A stretch of DNA of 64,000 nucleotides from Augochlora pura (Eukaryota; Arthropoda; Insecta; Hymenoptera; Halictidae), in NCBI RefSeq assembly GCF_028453695.1, contig NC_135778.1, forward strand, positions 40,133,985-40,197,984. The letters run 5' to 3'. The notes beneath the pieces are model-generated. The model did not search any database. It saw only the letters and a program-made list of their open reading frames with translations, and was not told the origin of the DNA. Made by a program: the position numbers and the translations under genes. Position 1 is the first letter of the stretch; each line of letters opens with the position of its first letter. Positions 44,388 through 55,880 of this stretch are shown here, piece by piece.

Positions 44388-44862
44388 AAGCCGCCTCCGT
44401 TAATCCTTCACCGCTCCAAAAGGGGTCAATTAAATTTTCACTTCATTTAATATATATACTCCACGTTCGAATTGATTCTAGCATTTCGCGATAGCAAGCA
44501 GAGACCTCTCTTTAGACCCGCTCGAACAGTTTCGAAATGTCAAGACAGATTTCCACCCGATCTTAAATTTTTATTTATCAGTCTTCCGGAAACCTGCCAG
44601 ATGTTCGCGCTCCGCCACTCCGGTAGTTCGCGTTGCTTGCCGGAAATTCGTGCGAAAGTTCTCTCCAGGCTTTTGCCGGAACCTCAGAGCCACGGGTATC
44701 GACATATTTGGTGGTTTGATGTTTCCTGCACCGCTAAAGAATATATCTGTAAACAATTGCGCGCTTTGTCGAAAAATTCTCTTCCCGCGACGTCTTTTAG
44801 ATTTTTTAGATTTTTGCTATAGTAGATGCTTTTTGAACAATGAGGATAATGAGGTTAGAGAA
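44388..44862. other. Non-coding
   Basis: Overlapping frames on both strands; the CGGAAACCTGCCAG/CCGGAAATTC words are not part of a recognisable motif. Confidence 0.4.
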
Positions 44863-45010
44863 TTAACCCTTTGGAGTCTAGGCAATTTTAAGGCCAGGTG
44901 TAAAATAGCTATTTTAACCAGCTGCATTTACATTTTATATAACTGCTTTTGTATCATTTTCAAAATAATTTTAACATTATTAAATAACCTTGCTTGTGCG
45001 ACATTAGTAA
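44863..45010 (+). mobile_element. F1 MITE left half
   Basis: TTAACCCTTTGGAGTCTAGG, CAATTTTAAGGCCAGGTG and TGCATTTACATTTTATATAAC follow the F1 order. The right end is not found. Confidence 0.5.
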
Positions 45011-46639
45011 TTTTTATAATTTGATTTTAATTCGACGTTATTCATTTCTGTTGAAAATTAGGCCTGCGCAATGAAAATGCTGTTATACAAGTAGCTGACA
45101 TAACCTAGACAAAAGAAGCGCGATTAAATACAATTATTAATTAACAATAACTTGTAGAAGTTTCTAAGTAGAAGCAAAATTTGATTTTTCTCTTCTAAAA
45201 ATGGAGGACTGAAACTAAAAATTCCAATATACAGAAAACAAAAATTGTCTCGTTCCATTAGGGAAATTATTAGCAATAATAATATTTATAATAACATAGA
45301 GACAGAATTTGTTAAATCCATCCTCCATTTTTATTATATATCGCAACGCTTGCAAACCAGAATCTGACAAATTTGGTTTCACATTAAATAAATCCAAATT
45401 TTACAAAATTTTCACTTCTCACAAGTCTACAAAAAAATATGCAAATTCTCGGTGACGAATAATAACCAATTTGTTCACGGATGGAAAGAAGGCCCTATAG
45501 AAGCTTCACGATTTTTCACGAAGCGTTCTTTCGCCGGTATTTTGAAGAATAGAAGGAGGGGTGGAGGGGGACCTGTGCGGGGGAGGCGAGGATGCCAGGT
45601 TATCACCCGCAGGGCTTAAGAAATTCTGACAAATAAAAATTTACGACTGAGAAAGCGTGCCCCGGCGTGACTGGGTTAACAGAGGATCTCCTCGGTTACG
45701 TCGCTAATAAAATTAGGGCCTCGTAAAATGGTCTCCCCCGCCACAAATTTGTATTTAATGATCTCGACAACGCCCGCTTTTATCGCCGCGGAACTCCCGA
45801 CGATCTTAAGCAGATTTGTCAGTTGGGTTAGCTGCAATTTTTATGCATTAATATGAATTTAGTATTATTTTTCGTCTGGCAAAAATATTTTCGAGATTTT
45901 AGAGATTTTCGAGATGGTTTTATTATTTAGATTCTAAAAGGGTGAGTTTTGCAGCGCGGTGCATTAAATAGTATTAAATGGCGATATTTATAGTTATTAT
46001 TAAGAGTATTAGCAAAAAGAAATTATTAAGAATATTGTTATTATTATTATTAAAATTAAGATTACTATCATTATAATTAAGAATATTATTATTATTGAAA
46101 TTAAGAATAATGCTATCATAATTAGGAATCTTACTATTAAAATTATGAATATTACTATCATAATTAACAATATTAATTACCCTAAATCTCCGATAATTTC
46201 CCGAGCACCTTGCACTCTCGTCGATAACGAAGCACGGTGAATCGGCGCGATAATCATCCACGAGGCGAAACAATTTCAACGAAACACACAGAGCGGACGC
46301 GTGTTGCCGTGTGCTGGGTCAGGCTAGATATCCTGATATCGGTTTATCTAAATTACGGGTCGCTACCCTATAAAGTTGCAAGGGCTGACAACTCGACGCT
46401 CTCTCTCCGTTATCCCGGTTTTCCGAATTCGACAGGTTCGTTCCACGCTTAGCTCGTTCAACAGCGGCGCCGGGCAACGCGCGGTTTAATCACCGTGCCG
46501 CTGATTAAGATCATCTTCAACGACCTCGATTTCACGGTCACCGACCGCCATTTTGTTCGAAATGGACGCGTTAATAAATGCCTCGCGTTTCCGAATTTCT
46601 GTGCTGCGATTACCTCCACCAAAAAAGCCATTGATCCAC
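45011..46639. other. Non-coding, with an AT repeat
   Basis: AATTAAGAATATTACTATCAT-type repeats lie at 46015-46180 and a G-rich patch at 45550-45580. Nothing coding. Confidence 0.45.
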
Positions 46640-46916
46640 TTAAATAGCGACTTCGAGGCGACCGCTAAAAATTGTTATATCATGTTGCGAATTTTTTCTT
46701 ACCAAATCTTTTTTTACCAAATTTTTATTTTTTACCAAATTTTTATTTTTTACTAAAATTTTATTTTTTACTAAAATTTTGTCAAACACTGTTCCATGAG
46801 TCGGGAGACGCAATTTCAATGGCATAATATGTAATAATGTATAAAACAGAAATATCGTTGGTCAGAAAAATTATTTCGGATTTACGCTTAAAACAGCTTC
46901 GAGTGGAAAGGGTTAA
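46640..46916 (-). mobile_element. F1 TTAA-type MITE, both ends, internal repeat
   Basis: Read on the minus strand from 46916: TTAACCCTTTCCACTCGAAG, CTGTTTTAAGCGTAAATCC, AATAATTTTTCTGACC. The other end (46640) is decayed: TTAAATAGCGACTTCGAGGC, GACCGCTAAAAATTGTTAT, matching the 50458 right end. A 19- to 20-bp repeat TTTTTTACCAAATTTTTATT (five units, 46690-46780) lies inside. Confidence 0.65.
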
Positions 46917-47342
46917 TAGCTTAACAAAGTGAAAATAGCACTCCCTCCGCGGCTGTATTAAGTTGAATAATTATTTGAAAATATAAACTGTGAATAAAAT
47001 CGTGGAAATAAGTCAAGATTTTTAATTAAACTGCGAGCGATAATACCATGTAACATTGTTATAACAATTATTGCAATAAACTTGCCCGTCGCCTTTGTTA
47101 CACTGAATAAAACAGAACGCTTTCAGCGAGCAACTCTCGCGCATCCTCTTCGCCGTGATATGTTAAATTTCGTGCCTTCAGCGACTACGTCTCGAAGAGC
47201 GAGGCGGCCAAAAAGAATGTACGATGAGGAAAAGATGATTCCTTTGTGCCGTAATACAAAGGGCAACGAGCAGGAATAAAGTCTCGTCGCGAAGAGTGCT
47301 TTCGGCGCTGCATTCTTCAAGAACCGCGGCGGCCACGAAATA
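46917..47342. other. Non-coding
   Basis: No recognisable feature. Confidence 0.4.
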
Positions 47343-47400
47343 TTGGGTTGTCCGGAAAGTTCGTGCCGATTTTTTAAGAGAATTAAAACACAGCTTATTT
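47343..47400 (+). mobile_element. Mariner end, solo
   Basis: TTGGGTTGTCCGGAAAGTTC followed by GTGCCGATTTTTTAAG, preceded by TA. This is a typical mariner terminus. No second end is found downstream within the window. Confidence 0.65.
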
Positions 47401-47768
47401 AAATACGAGTATACATTTATTAAATTATATAGGTACCATTCTTGAAAATAAATAAATCAAAGTAATGAAAATAAATAAATGAAATGAAAAAAAAAAATAA
47501 ATAAATGAAAGTAATGAAAATAAATCTCGTCTTCTCTATTCGAGAGATATTGTTCGTGCGTGGACAGATATATCGGCTGCGGTGCACAAGGTGAAAGGTG
47601 AAAAGGTGTGTGCCGTCGCCGTGTACGGCCTTCACGCGACTCGATCGTACGGGGTCGCAATGTCACGGATGCAAAATAACGACGCGCCCACGTGCACGCC
47701 GGCGCCCGTGCGATAAGCGATGACGCGTTGTTATCACGAAGTTTCTTTATCGATATCGGATATGTTGT
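47401..47768. other. Non-coding
   Basis: A short AAATAAATGAAAGTAATG repeat at 47455-47525, then CpG-rich DNA without features. Confidence 0.45.
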
Positions 47769-47769
47769 A

Positions 47770-48065
47770 ATAATCGCTGAAGGACGAACGCTTAGCTTTC
47801 TAGGCGACGGTGGAAAATGTAGGAAAATCGTTGTGGAAATATTATAATAATCGCTAGACAACAAACGCTAGTCATTCTAGGCGATGGTGGAAAATATAGG
47901 AAAATTGTTGTGGAAATATTATAATAATCACTATATAATATATGCTAAGTATTTTAGGCGATGGTGGAAAATATAGAAAAATTGTTGTGGAAATATTATA
48001 TTAATTACCAGACAATATATACTAAGCCGTCTAGGCGACAGTGAAAAATATAGAAATATTATTTT
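47770..48065 (+). repeat. 77-bp satellite, four units
   Basis: Each unit contains TTCTAGGCGATGGTGGAAAA, TATAGGAAAATTGTTGTGGA and AATATTATAATAATCGCTAG. The last unit is the most diverged. A single related unit lies at 50298-50376. Confidence 0.85.
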
Positions 48066-48199
48066 CTGCATATTGTTGTGCAAACGATTAATAGCAAGCA
48101 GCTAATTTTTATCTTTTGCATCGCCTTCGTTTATGTCCTAAACTTTATTAACAAAAGAATTCAATTTTATTTTAATTTAGAAGGAATTAATGATATTCA

Positions 48200-48308
48200 T
48201 ATTTATCAGATCTAGCATTGAATATTTATCAGATCTAGCATCGAATAATTATCAATTCCAGCATCGACTATTTATTTCACGACTCATTATCACAGTTCAA
48301 AGGGTTAA
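48200..48308 (+). repeat. 23-bp repeat ending at a TTAA-type MITE end
   Basis: Three to four units of TATTTATCAGATCTAGCATCG + AA, then CATTATCACAGTTCAAAGGG + TTAA (48305-48308). The CAAAGGGTTAA is a MITE-type end; the other end is not identified. Confidence 0.55.
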
Positions 48309-48848
48309 TGGGTAATTAATTCGCGGTAGATCACCTCAGGTTAAGGCGTTGCCGATATAGAAATTGGATCAACGACCTATTCGAGGCATTCCTTTATCCT
48401 TTCATGGCGGAGTAGATTGGCGACGTTGCATACACACACACCGGCCCGGGTCGATAATGGGATTCGATCAAAGACGGCAAGAGATTGAGGCCACTGAGTG
48501 AGGGAGGGAGGAGGGGGAGGATAGCGCGGACGATCTCCTGGACCGGTGAACGAGTTATTTTTCATCGGCCGTCAAAATATTCTCTCGACGGCACGCTCTC
48601 GGATCGCTGACCTCTCCGCTCTTTTACGAGATGCCACGGCCAGGTCGCCGGATGAGAGCGCCGTGGAGGGTATATTGGATCGAGATAATGCTTTATTCCG
48701 GCTCTGATAAGCTGTGATGGGAGCCGTCGTTGATGCGAGCCTACGACAATGCCGGCCACCGGGTGGGTGGAGTGGATCTCGCCTGGTGTGAAGTCCACGT
48801 GTATATACGTACACGTATATAAACATATATACGTATATATACAGTATA
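48309..48848. other. Non-coding
   Basis: Mixed sequence, with ATATACGTACACGTATATA palindromic words near 48800-48840. Confidence 0.4.
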
Positions 48849-49186
48849 CAGGGTGGTCCATGCGATTGTTTCAAATAATTATTATCGTCGTTATTATTGC
48901 ATTTATGAAAAAATGCCAAAAGACAAAGATAATAGGTTCGAGGAGCGCTACATCCCCAGGCCTTCAATTTTTTGTTAAATGCAGCAGTGCATATTGAATA
49001 AACAATTGCATAATTTATTTAAATAGTAATATACATTTATTTTTACACGGATCGATTCCTTTCTTTATTTTATGTAAAAAATGATTAAGCTGCCACGGCA
49101 AAAAAATGATTAGATCTCGAGATATTTTCAAAATATTCTCAGGAATACCTCATTTCACGGAGTATGTACAATTTTGGTACACCCTG
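48849..49186 (+). mobile_element. CAGGGTG-ended element, 338 bp
   Basis: Left end CAGGGTGGTCCATGCGATTG, right end CAATTTTGGTACACCCTG; the shared inverted part is only CAGGGTG. Similar ends elsewhere (34328, 26798, 58168) make it a dispersed family. It is non-coding, and the superfamily is not clear from the short termini. Confidence 0.45.
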
Positions 49187-50295
49187 TGTGCGAGGAGATT
49201 TCTGTGAATTTCTCACCTGTTCCATGGTTAATACGAAATCGATACTGCAGCGTGGAATTAGGGAAAGGTTAAGTAAGGAGAAAGAAGAGAGAGAGGAGAG
49301 AGAGAGAGGGAGGGAGAAGTAGCATTAGAGATCCTCCGATGCTCATAGAGGCCACTTCCCCATTGAAAGAGCCGGAACACGTGTCCTAAGGCCCAGGTCA
49401 GCCGATACGGGGATCTCTCTGGCAGGGTGCCATAAACCACCATAAAGAAGAGGGAGCGAGGCTCTTCGACGCTCAATGATCCCCGAGAGGCTATTATTAT
49501 GCTCGTAGTAAAGTCGGTCTGACCAGATGCTAAGACTCCTCTCTCCGTTCTCTCTCTTTATCCTTCGACTTCCACGGTATGAATTTCATTCACAAGATCC
49601 TACGGCGGCTTCTCGAGCCGTCCTCATTGTCGTGCTGGAGTACCTGTAACCTAGAAGCCCCGGCCGAACACCCACCGTCCCCGCGCGCCCTGCCTGCGCC
49701 ACCCCCGGGGGAAACGTAAAATTCAAATTTCCTGCACGGAAGGAGGCTGCAGCCCCGAAGCTTCTCATTGAAGAACAGCGAAAAGTATGGCCGGCGCGCA
49801 CAATGATCGGAACACGGCGAATGGAAGGAGTCACTGGAAACGAAGAGATATCCTTACGCCGGCCATTCATCGGCTGCTCGGACCTCGTCCCCCTCCTCTC
49901 CCTCGCCCCTTCTCTTGGCTTTTTCGCCGCACCTCTTCCACTCGAGAATGTTTTCTTGCCGGGCGATCCCCGGCGCGAAAGCCGAGAGCCACTCTTCCCC
50001 AGGTTCATTCAGGGCTCGCGCGGATGAATGGAGAGCGTCGGCTCGGCTCGCTCGTAGGCGTTCGATGGAGCAATGCCAATCGTCGAGTGCCCCCCGCGCT
50101 CCGCGGGGTGTCCCTCCAGAATGTCGATTCTCCTCGGGCGGGGATGGGTGTCAGGTGCTCGCCGGGAGGACGCTCGAGGATCCAACCCTTTCGCGGAGTT
50201 ATCAGACCGCGGCGGTGACTTTTATCGACGAACTGATTTAATTAGCGTCTCGAGCACTTTCAGGGCCGTGTCAGTCGATTCTCAACCCCTTTCAC
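49187..50295. other. Non-coding, GC-rich in its second half
   Basis: A purine tract at 49275-49315 precedes a minus-strand frame (49258-49476) with a fairly protein-like core, discussed as a finding. From 49600 to 50240 several frames are open on both strands, typical of GC-rich DNA. Confidence 0.35.
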
Positions 50296-50297
50296 GT

Positions 50298-50376
50298 TAT
50301 AAAATTGCTGTGGAAATATAATAATTACTAGACGAACGCATTCTAGGCGATGATAGAAAATATAGAAAAATTGTTA
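50298..50376 (+). repeat. Single dispersed copy of the 77-bp satellite unit
   Basis: TTGCTGTGGAAATATAATAA, CTAGACGAACGCATTCTAGG and CGATGATAGAAAATATAGAA match units at 47770-48065, 2.3 kb away. Confidence 0.75.
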
Positions 50377-50401
50377 CGTATATAATTAATAGATAGCGAA
50401 T

Positions 50402-50457
50402 TTAACCCCTTGCGCTATGACTCATCTCACGCTGCATCTATCAACACTTCCTTGGTG
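50402..50457 (+). mobile_element. F6 TTAA-type end
   Basis: TTAACCCCTTGCGCTATGAC, inverted relative to 34660-34688. Its interior ends where an F1 end starts at 50458. Confidence 0.4.
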
Positions 50458-50615
50458 TTAACCCTTTGCGGTCGAGTGGCGCCGCTAAAAATTATCACAC
50501 CACGTTTGGAAATAATTTTCATCAAATTTATTTATACTTAAAATATTATTGGGAATCGTTAACTGTAACACGGAGTTATAAATTTCAATTTCATGGCGTG
50601 TAAAATTCAAAAAGA
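50458..50615 (-). mobile_element. F1 MITE, right half
   Basis: TTAACCCTTTGCGGTCGAGT, GGCGCCGCTAAAAATTATC, CATCAAATTTATTTATAC, CGTTAACTGTAACACGGAGT and TTCATGGCGTGTAAAATTC match the minus strand of 2628-2871 in order. The left end is missing. Confidence 0.65.
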
Positions 50616-51690
50616 ATTGTTTCACGTAGATTACTTTAAAAACAATTTTGGATCTCAGAATTGTCTAACCAGAGCTTTAAGAACACTAAATAAACTTAAT
50701 AGAAAAATCGACTTCTTTGGCAATTTATTGAGCCAATTTACATATATATATAATATATTTAGAATATATTATATATACCCTCTCATATATGTAACACAAG
50801 AGGGTCTTACTGGACCGTTAATAAAGAATAATAATAATAATAAAAATCGAGAATGCGTCTCTATTTCAAAGCATTCATTTTTACATTCGCGACCTCGAGC
50901 TGATGAAATGGTTACCGGTGCAGAGAATTTCCACCACCTCCTGTCCTATTCTGCCGATGGAATCGCGTTCGCTACAATTTCACGGCGAGTAAAATACCGC
51001 GAGCCGATGTTCCGTGAAAGAAGTTACCACGGCAGGAGGCGCGCGCCCCCGTGCCGGAAATAAAAGAGGAAAATTAATTTTATAGTAATTAATACGCCTG
51101 CCCTTCGCAGTAAGACTTCCATCGACGAGGGGAGGGGAAGCGCGGGACGGAAATGAATCGAAGGACCTTATCCTTCCAGTCTTCTAGGACGAGTGAGCGG
51201 AGCGCGGACGAAGTCGCGCGTCACCTTCGACGATCTCAAATGAAAAGGAGAAATAGAGAAAAAAGGGGAGCGGGGAGAAAAATTGTGACACGGGGGTGCG
51301 GGAGCGAGGGCGAAGGCCAGACGATAACCGACGTTGGTATCGGGGACTCTCCCCGGCGGCCACTTCGGCGCTGACTCTTTTGCGCCGCGTGAACCGCCTG
51401 TTTCCTTTCAGAAAAACGGTTTCCTTTTGTGCGCGCGCGTGCGAGTGGTTGCGCCGGGAGACTTCCCTTTCCGCGGCAGATCTTTTCAATAACACAGCCG
51501 AGGACCCGTTACAATTTCGGTGAACGCTTCGGCGGCTCGCGTAAGAATATATCGTACGGGATTTCGGAAACAATCTCGAGACTTCCAACATTCGACTGAA
51601 AGTAAAGGTTTAATTGGTAAAGTAAGGTAAAATTGTACGTTCAACACCTTGTACTATAATTATGAGTCAGACTAGTGATAAAAATTCCAT
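50616..51690. other. Non-coding
   Basis: AT-rich to 50850, CpG-rich to 51550. The 156-codon plus frame at 50593-51063 begins inside a MITE and is not a gene. Confidence 0.4.
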
Positions 51691-51694
51691 ACAA

Positions 51695-51970
51695 GCTCTA
51701 CTAAATTCATAAATTATTAATTTCTTCTAAATTAAAATAAAATTGAATTCTTCTAAATTAAAATAAAATTGAATTCTTTCGTTATCAAAGCTTAGAAACG
51801 GAATTAAATAAAAGCAATGCAGGAAACAAAAATTATCTATAATAATTGTAATAATTTTCATTTTTAGGAAATAAAATTTAGAATAATTTTAATTGTTGCA
51901 GTCATAAAATTTAGAATAACATTAATTATTGTAGTCACAAAATTTAGAATAATTTTAATTGTTATCTTCA
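51695..51970 (+). repeat. Two short AT repeats
   Basis: TTCTAAATTAAAATAAAATTGAA-type units (about 24 bp) lie at 51720-51775 and AAAATTTAGAATAATTTTAA-type units (about 37 bp, three) at 51870-51970. Confidence 0.65.
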
Positions 51971-52395
51971 TAATTCTTGTAATTAACGCCACCTTAGAGG
52001 AATTTCAGTGGTATTCCAAGAAGGTTAGGCAAGAATCCAAGTTATCAACGAGAGCGGAATATTTGATCGGACAACTTGCCAACGAATTTACTTCCGGGAA
52101 GTTGGCGGCCAAGTTCCAGGAACGTCTCGCGTATTAATTTAGACAACTTCCACGGAGTTTGTCCGATTTCCCTCCGTACCGTCGCGTTTTAAAGGGAACG
52201 CGGTACCGGCCAGCAGACGTCGCGAGAAATGTCTAAGGAATCGCGCTAAGGTAATGAAACTGGTTTACCTGCTTCTCCTTTACTTGTTGGATAATTAACT
52301 TTTAAAAGAAAAATTGAGAAAACGAAGGAATAAATATGCGATAGGGAGAAAGGTAATTATAGACGAAAATTTAATTATGCAATAATTGGTATAGT
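51971..52395. other. Non-coding
   Basis: No recognisable feature. Confidence 0.4.
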
Positions 52396-52398
52396 CGA

Positions 52399-52595
52399 TG
52401 GTTCTATTATTCTACTATTCCATTATTATTATTTTATTATACTGGTTATATTATTCTATTATTTCATTATTATTATTTTACTATACTGGTTCTATTAGTC
52501 TACTATTCTATTAATATTATTTTATTACACTGGTACTACTACTCTATTATTCTATTATTATTATTATTTTATCATATTGGTTCCATTATTCTACC
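52399..52595 (+). repeat. About 45-bp tandem repeat, four units
   Basis: Each unit starts GGTTCTATTATTCTACTATT and contains CATTATTATTATTTTATTAT + ACT. Confidence 0.8.
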
Positions 52596-53050
52596 AAATA
52601 CTGCTTCACATTGATTCGTCCTTGGTCCCTATTGGTTCTCTTCTCCACAAACGACGCGCTATATTCGACGCTTACAACAAGGTCGGCTGCACAAGAACGT
52701 GACGTAACAGGGTATCGATAAGCTGAAAGTCGAATCTTGGAATATTTATCACGTAGAATGGCGCGCGATGTATCATCGCGGTCCTTTTAGTTGGTGCTTG
52801 CCGACTCGAACGACGTTGAGTAATAGATTGTTGAAGTCGATTCGCTTCGGCGAAGGATGCGGCATTTCGCAGTTTCAAGCGTTCTCGTCTTTGTACAGAA
52901 TTTGTTGCTATTATAACAATCGGTCGGCGCAAACAATGGATACGAAATTTCTCTTCGTTCGCCGTGAAACTCGAACAATGGAAAGGTAAATGGATTTTAA
53001 AGCCGTTCGCGAGCGACAAGCTGCGATAAAGTTTAGTCTGCACTCGAGAT
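52596..53050. other. Non-coding
   Basis: Mixed sequence; the frames on both strands are unrecognised. Confidence 0.4.
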
Positions 53051-53232
53051 TTAACCCTTTGAAGTCGAAGCCGTTTAAACTGCGAATCTGAAATGATTTA
53101 ATAATTTTAGGTAAAATAATTTTTCAATTTTTTTTATATAAGAAAATAATTAAAATTAAAATATAATTTTGGAACGTGTTAAAATAATTGTTAATGGCGC
53201 CGTAGAGTCGCCTTTGGTATGCAAAGGGTTAA
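53051..53232 (+). mobile_element. F1 TTAA-type MITE, both ends, 182 bp
   Basis: Left end TTAACCCTTTGAAGTCGAAG then CCGTTTAAACTGCGAATC; right end GGCGCCGTAGAGTCGCCTTT then GGTATGCAAAGGGTTAA. TTAA flanks both sides exactly. Non-coding and AT-rich inside. Confidence 0.8.
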
Positions 53233-54420
53233 GAGAAGAATTATTCCTAGCTCCTAATATTGTTACGAAATTTGTTTACACCAACCGTGATAGACGATTT
53301 AAAAAACAATTCAGCGAATTCATTTCTATTACGTCAAACCATACTTTTTTAGATGTCGCCTCAACTATTACAACTTCAGATATATTTATTTACGGCAAAT
53401 AAAACCGGTCGGACAGTTTCGTTTATTTTTCTGTCGCGAGCAACAAATGCTACGAACTGGGCCAGGCTCCCTTCGAAAAGGTTTCAAAAGTCGATGGCTT
53501 GGAACTTTTTCCAGTCGAACGTTTATGTAACTGTTGGGCGGATAAATATTTTCAGAAAATACAGAACGATCTATGTTTCAAACAGAATTTTTATACCAAA
53601 TAAATATTTCGTTGCGAGAAACAAGAATCGTAGAAATATCTGCGGTTCGAATGATTTTCATAAGTTGCAAATAACAAAATTAAAATATTATTATATTTTT
53701 TTATTATTTGTTTATAACCTGACATATTTGTTTTTTTAGAATTTTTTTTTAGAATTAAATATGTATATATTAGATATATAATAATTATTAGATATTAATA
53801 ACTAGTTTTAATAATTATTAGATTTCAATAATTATTAGATTTCAATAATTATTATATTACAGCATTCCATAATCCACCCCAAAGAATAATAATTCCACCC
53901 AGAGACCTAAAATCTCGCGAGCCCTTCGACGAAAAGGTCTCCGCGGACCCTTTTTCCCGCGGATCAATTTACCGAGCGACGCCACGAGCAAAAGGACGTG
54001 TGAAATGCCGCGCTGTTGCCGCGGCGGATTCGCTTCATTGTCATCGTTTCGAATGTCAACGCCGCGAGAATGCGTGTCGTTGATCGTCGACCGCAGGAAG
54101 GGAAATACCGCCGCGCGGGCTGCCCAGGTTTTCTATCCCGTCCGTGCCATTTTCAATTCGCGGCAGAGTTCGCTGATCAAACACCGCCGCCTTTTAACGC
54201 GAATAGGTTACAGGGCGCGGTATACAGCGACGAAACAAAAAGAGGTTTGCGCTGTTAAATGGTCGCGGAAAATGGAAGTAAATTCCTCAGGCACCACTAA
54301 TATTGTTCTTTCACCTTTTAAAATAATTTTCATATCAACATTGTTTAACTTTAGAAAAATTGTTAAATATGCCACTGTTAGTACGAATCACGAGAATTAA
54401 TTTGGTATATATAAAATACG
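53233..54420. other. Non-coding
   Basis: AT-rich with TAATTATTAGATTTCAATAA repeats at 53780-53860, then CpG-rich to 54280. No supported frame. Confidence 0.4.
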
Positions 54421-54429
54421 TCACTCAAG

Positions 54430-54500
54430 ATGAAAATACTATGAGACAGGAAAATTATTTTAGATTTAGAACTAAAATGGCTTCGAGTGCAAAGGGTTAA
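54430..54500 (-). mobile_element. F1 MITE left end (solo), minus orientation
   Basis: ACTAAAATGGCTTCGAGTGC then AAAGGGTTAA is the inverted F1 left end. AGGAAAATTATTTTAGATTT before it fits the family. The opposite end is not recognised. Confidence 0.55.
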
Positions 54501-55075
54501 TAACCGGTAATTCTCGAGGTGAAATTATTATTCGAAAGCACGAATGAAACGTATCGAATTCCATGCAGAAACGTTCCGCTGCGAAATGCTGTACATTCGG
54601 GCAGCGAGCCAGTATGTTTACAACTGGCCTTCTTTGTTGTTCTTTTTTTCACGTTTCTTCCAATTCGAGCACGCTAATGCGCGACTTTATTTCGCCGAGT
54701 GCCATTAACGGCTCAGCGCCGTCGGGAGCTTGTTTCGTTTTGTTGGATCAGCGATAAGGTTTCAGCGAACCGTTCAAAGGGAACAATTAGAGAGTGGAGG
54801 CACCGGTTGCGAAACGTTTGCTGGGAAACTATGGTCAATGCTGGACGACGACGACGACGGTAAATCCGAAACGAGCGCCGCGTTCGTGAACCGGAAACGC
54901 CGTGCTTGAGCGCTAACTGGACGAAACTGAAAATTTAAGTGGCGAACGCGGTTCCAGCGATGTTTTCTGGCAAGCGAATGGCGTGACTCTTGCACTGGTT
55001 GAATCGTAATGGAACATAGAATAAATACAGAATCTATTTTATAGTTAATAATACTAATAGGATCAAATTAGTATA
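54501..55075. other. Non-coding
   Basis: No recognisable feature; a short (ACG)n tract lies near 54845. Confidence 0.4.
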
Positions 55076-55190
55076 TTAACGCTTTATCGACTGGTCATTC
55101 GATATTTTTATATTGCCATAACATTAGCCTTAAACAATATTTATTTTATTTACTTTATCTGTCTTATTTTACTCGTTTTATTACCAAATT
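55076..55190 (+). mobile_element. F4 TTAA-type MITE, left end
   Basis: TTAACGCTTTATCGACTGGT + CATTCGATATTTTTATA, followed by TTTATTTTATTTACTTTATC, in the order of the other F4 copies. The right end is not found. Confidence 0.5.
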
Positions 55191-55782
55191 CCATTTGTTC
55201 CAAGTCTACAAATATTCCCCAAAATAAATAGACATTTACACAGTCATCCCCGATTTAGATACAAATAGAGGATAAATCATTTTATTGCAACGTTTAGCAA
55301 CCGCCTTATCGTTTCTCCAACGAAACACACACGTTCGCAGTTTCGTGCAACTATCTTCCATCTCCCGGAATGCCGGCAGCTTGTCGGAAAGGTTACAACC
55401 GGGGTAACCACGGTGGTAAAAGCGTTTCTGTTGGCCGGTTCCATTTCCTCGGCCGACCTCGGCAATTTCCGCGTTATCACCGGGCCCGGGAAGCCCTTAT
55501 CGAAACACCATCGTACGCGAAAACGATGCGACTGGAAAATCCAAAGGCGGCGCCCCCCCCCACCCTTCCCCCACTCCGCCAAATCGAACGCCGACGGAAC
55601 GCTTGCTAATTTAGATAATTGAATCCAGCGCGTACGAACGTTCAATTTCCATTCCCATCGGAACAGGTATCCCACGATTTTTACCTATTTCGGGGCAGGT
55701 ATCGTCGTCGTTCGCACCTCGCGAGAAGATTACGGAACCGGACGGGTCGATTCTCGCGGCTTAATTCGGGGGAAATTAACTG
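55191..55782. other. Non-coding
   Basis: Includes a C-rich run near 55551. The 132-codon minus frame has no recognisable motif. Confidence 0.4.
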
Positions 55783-55880
55783 TTAACCCTTTTGCGCTCG
55801 AAGACATTTCAACTGCAAATGTAACATAATTTTACTGGCTTATTATATTTTTATTTTATATTGCAAAATTAGTATAACGA
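55783..55880 (+). mobile_element. F1 MITE left end (solo)
   Basis: TTAACCCTTTTGCGCTCGAA, GACATTTCAACTGCAAATG and ATAATTTTACTGGC follow the F1 left end. Confidence 0.5.
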
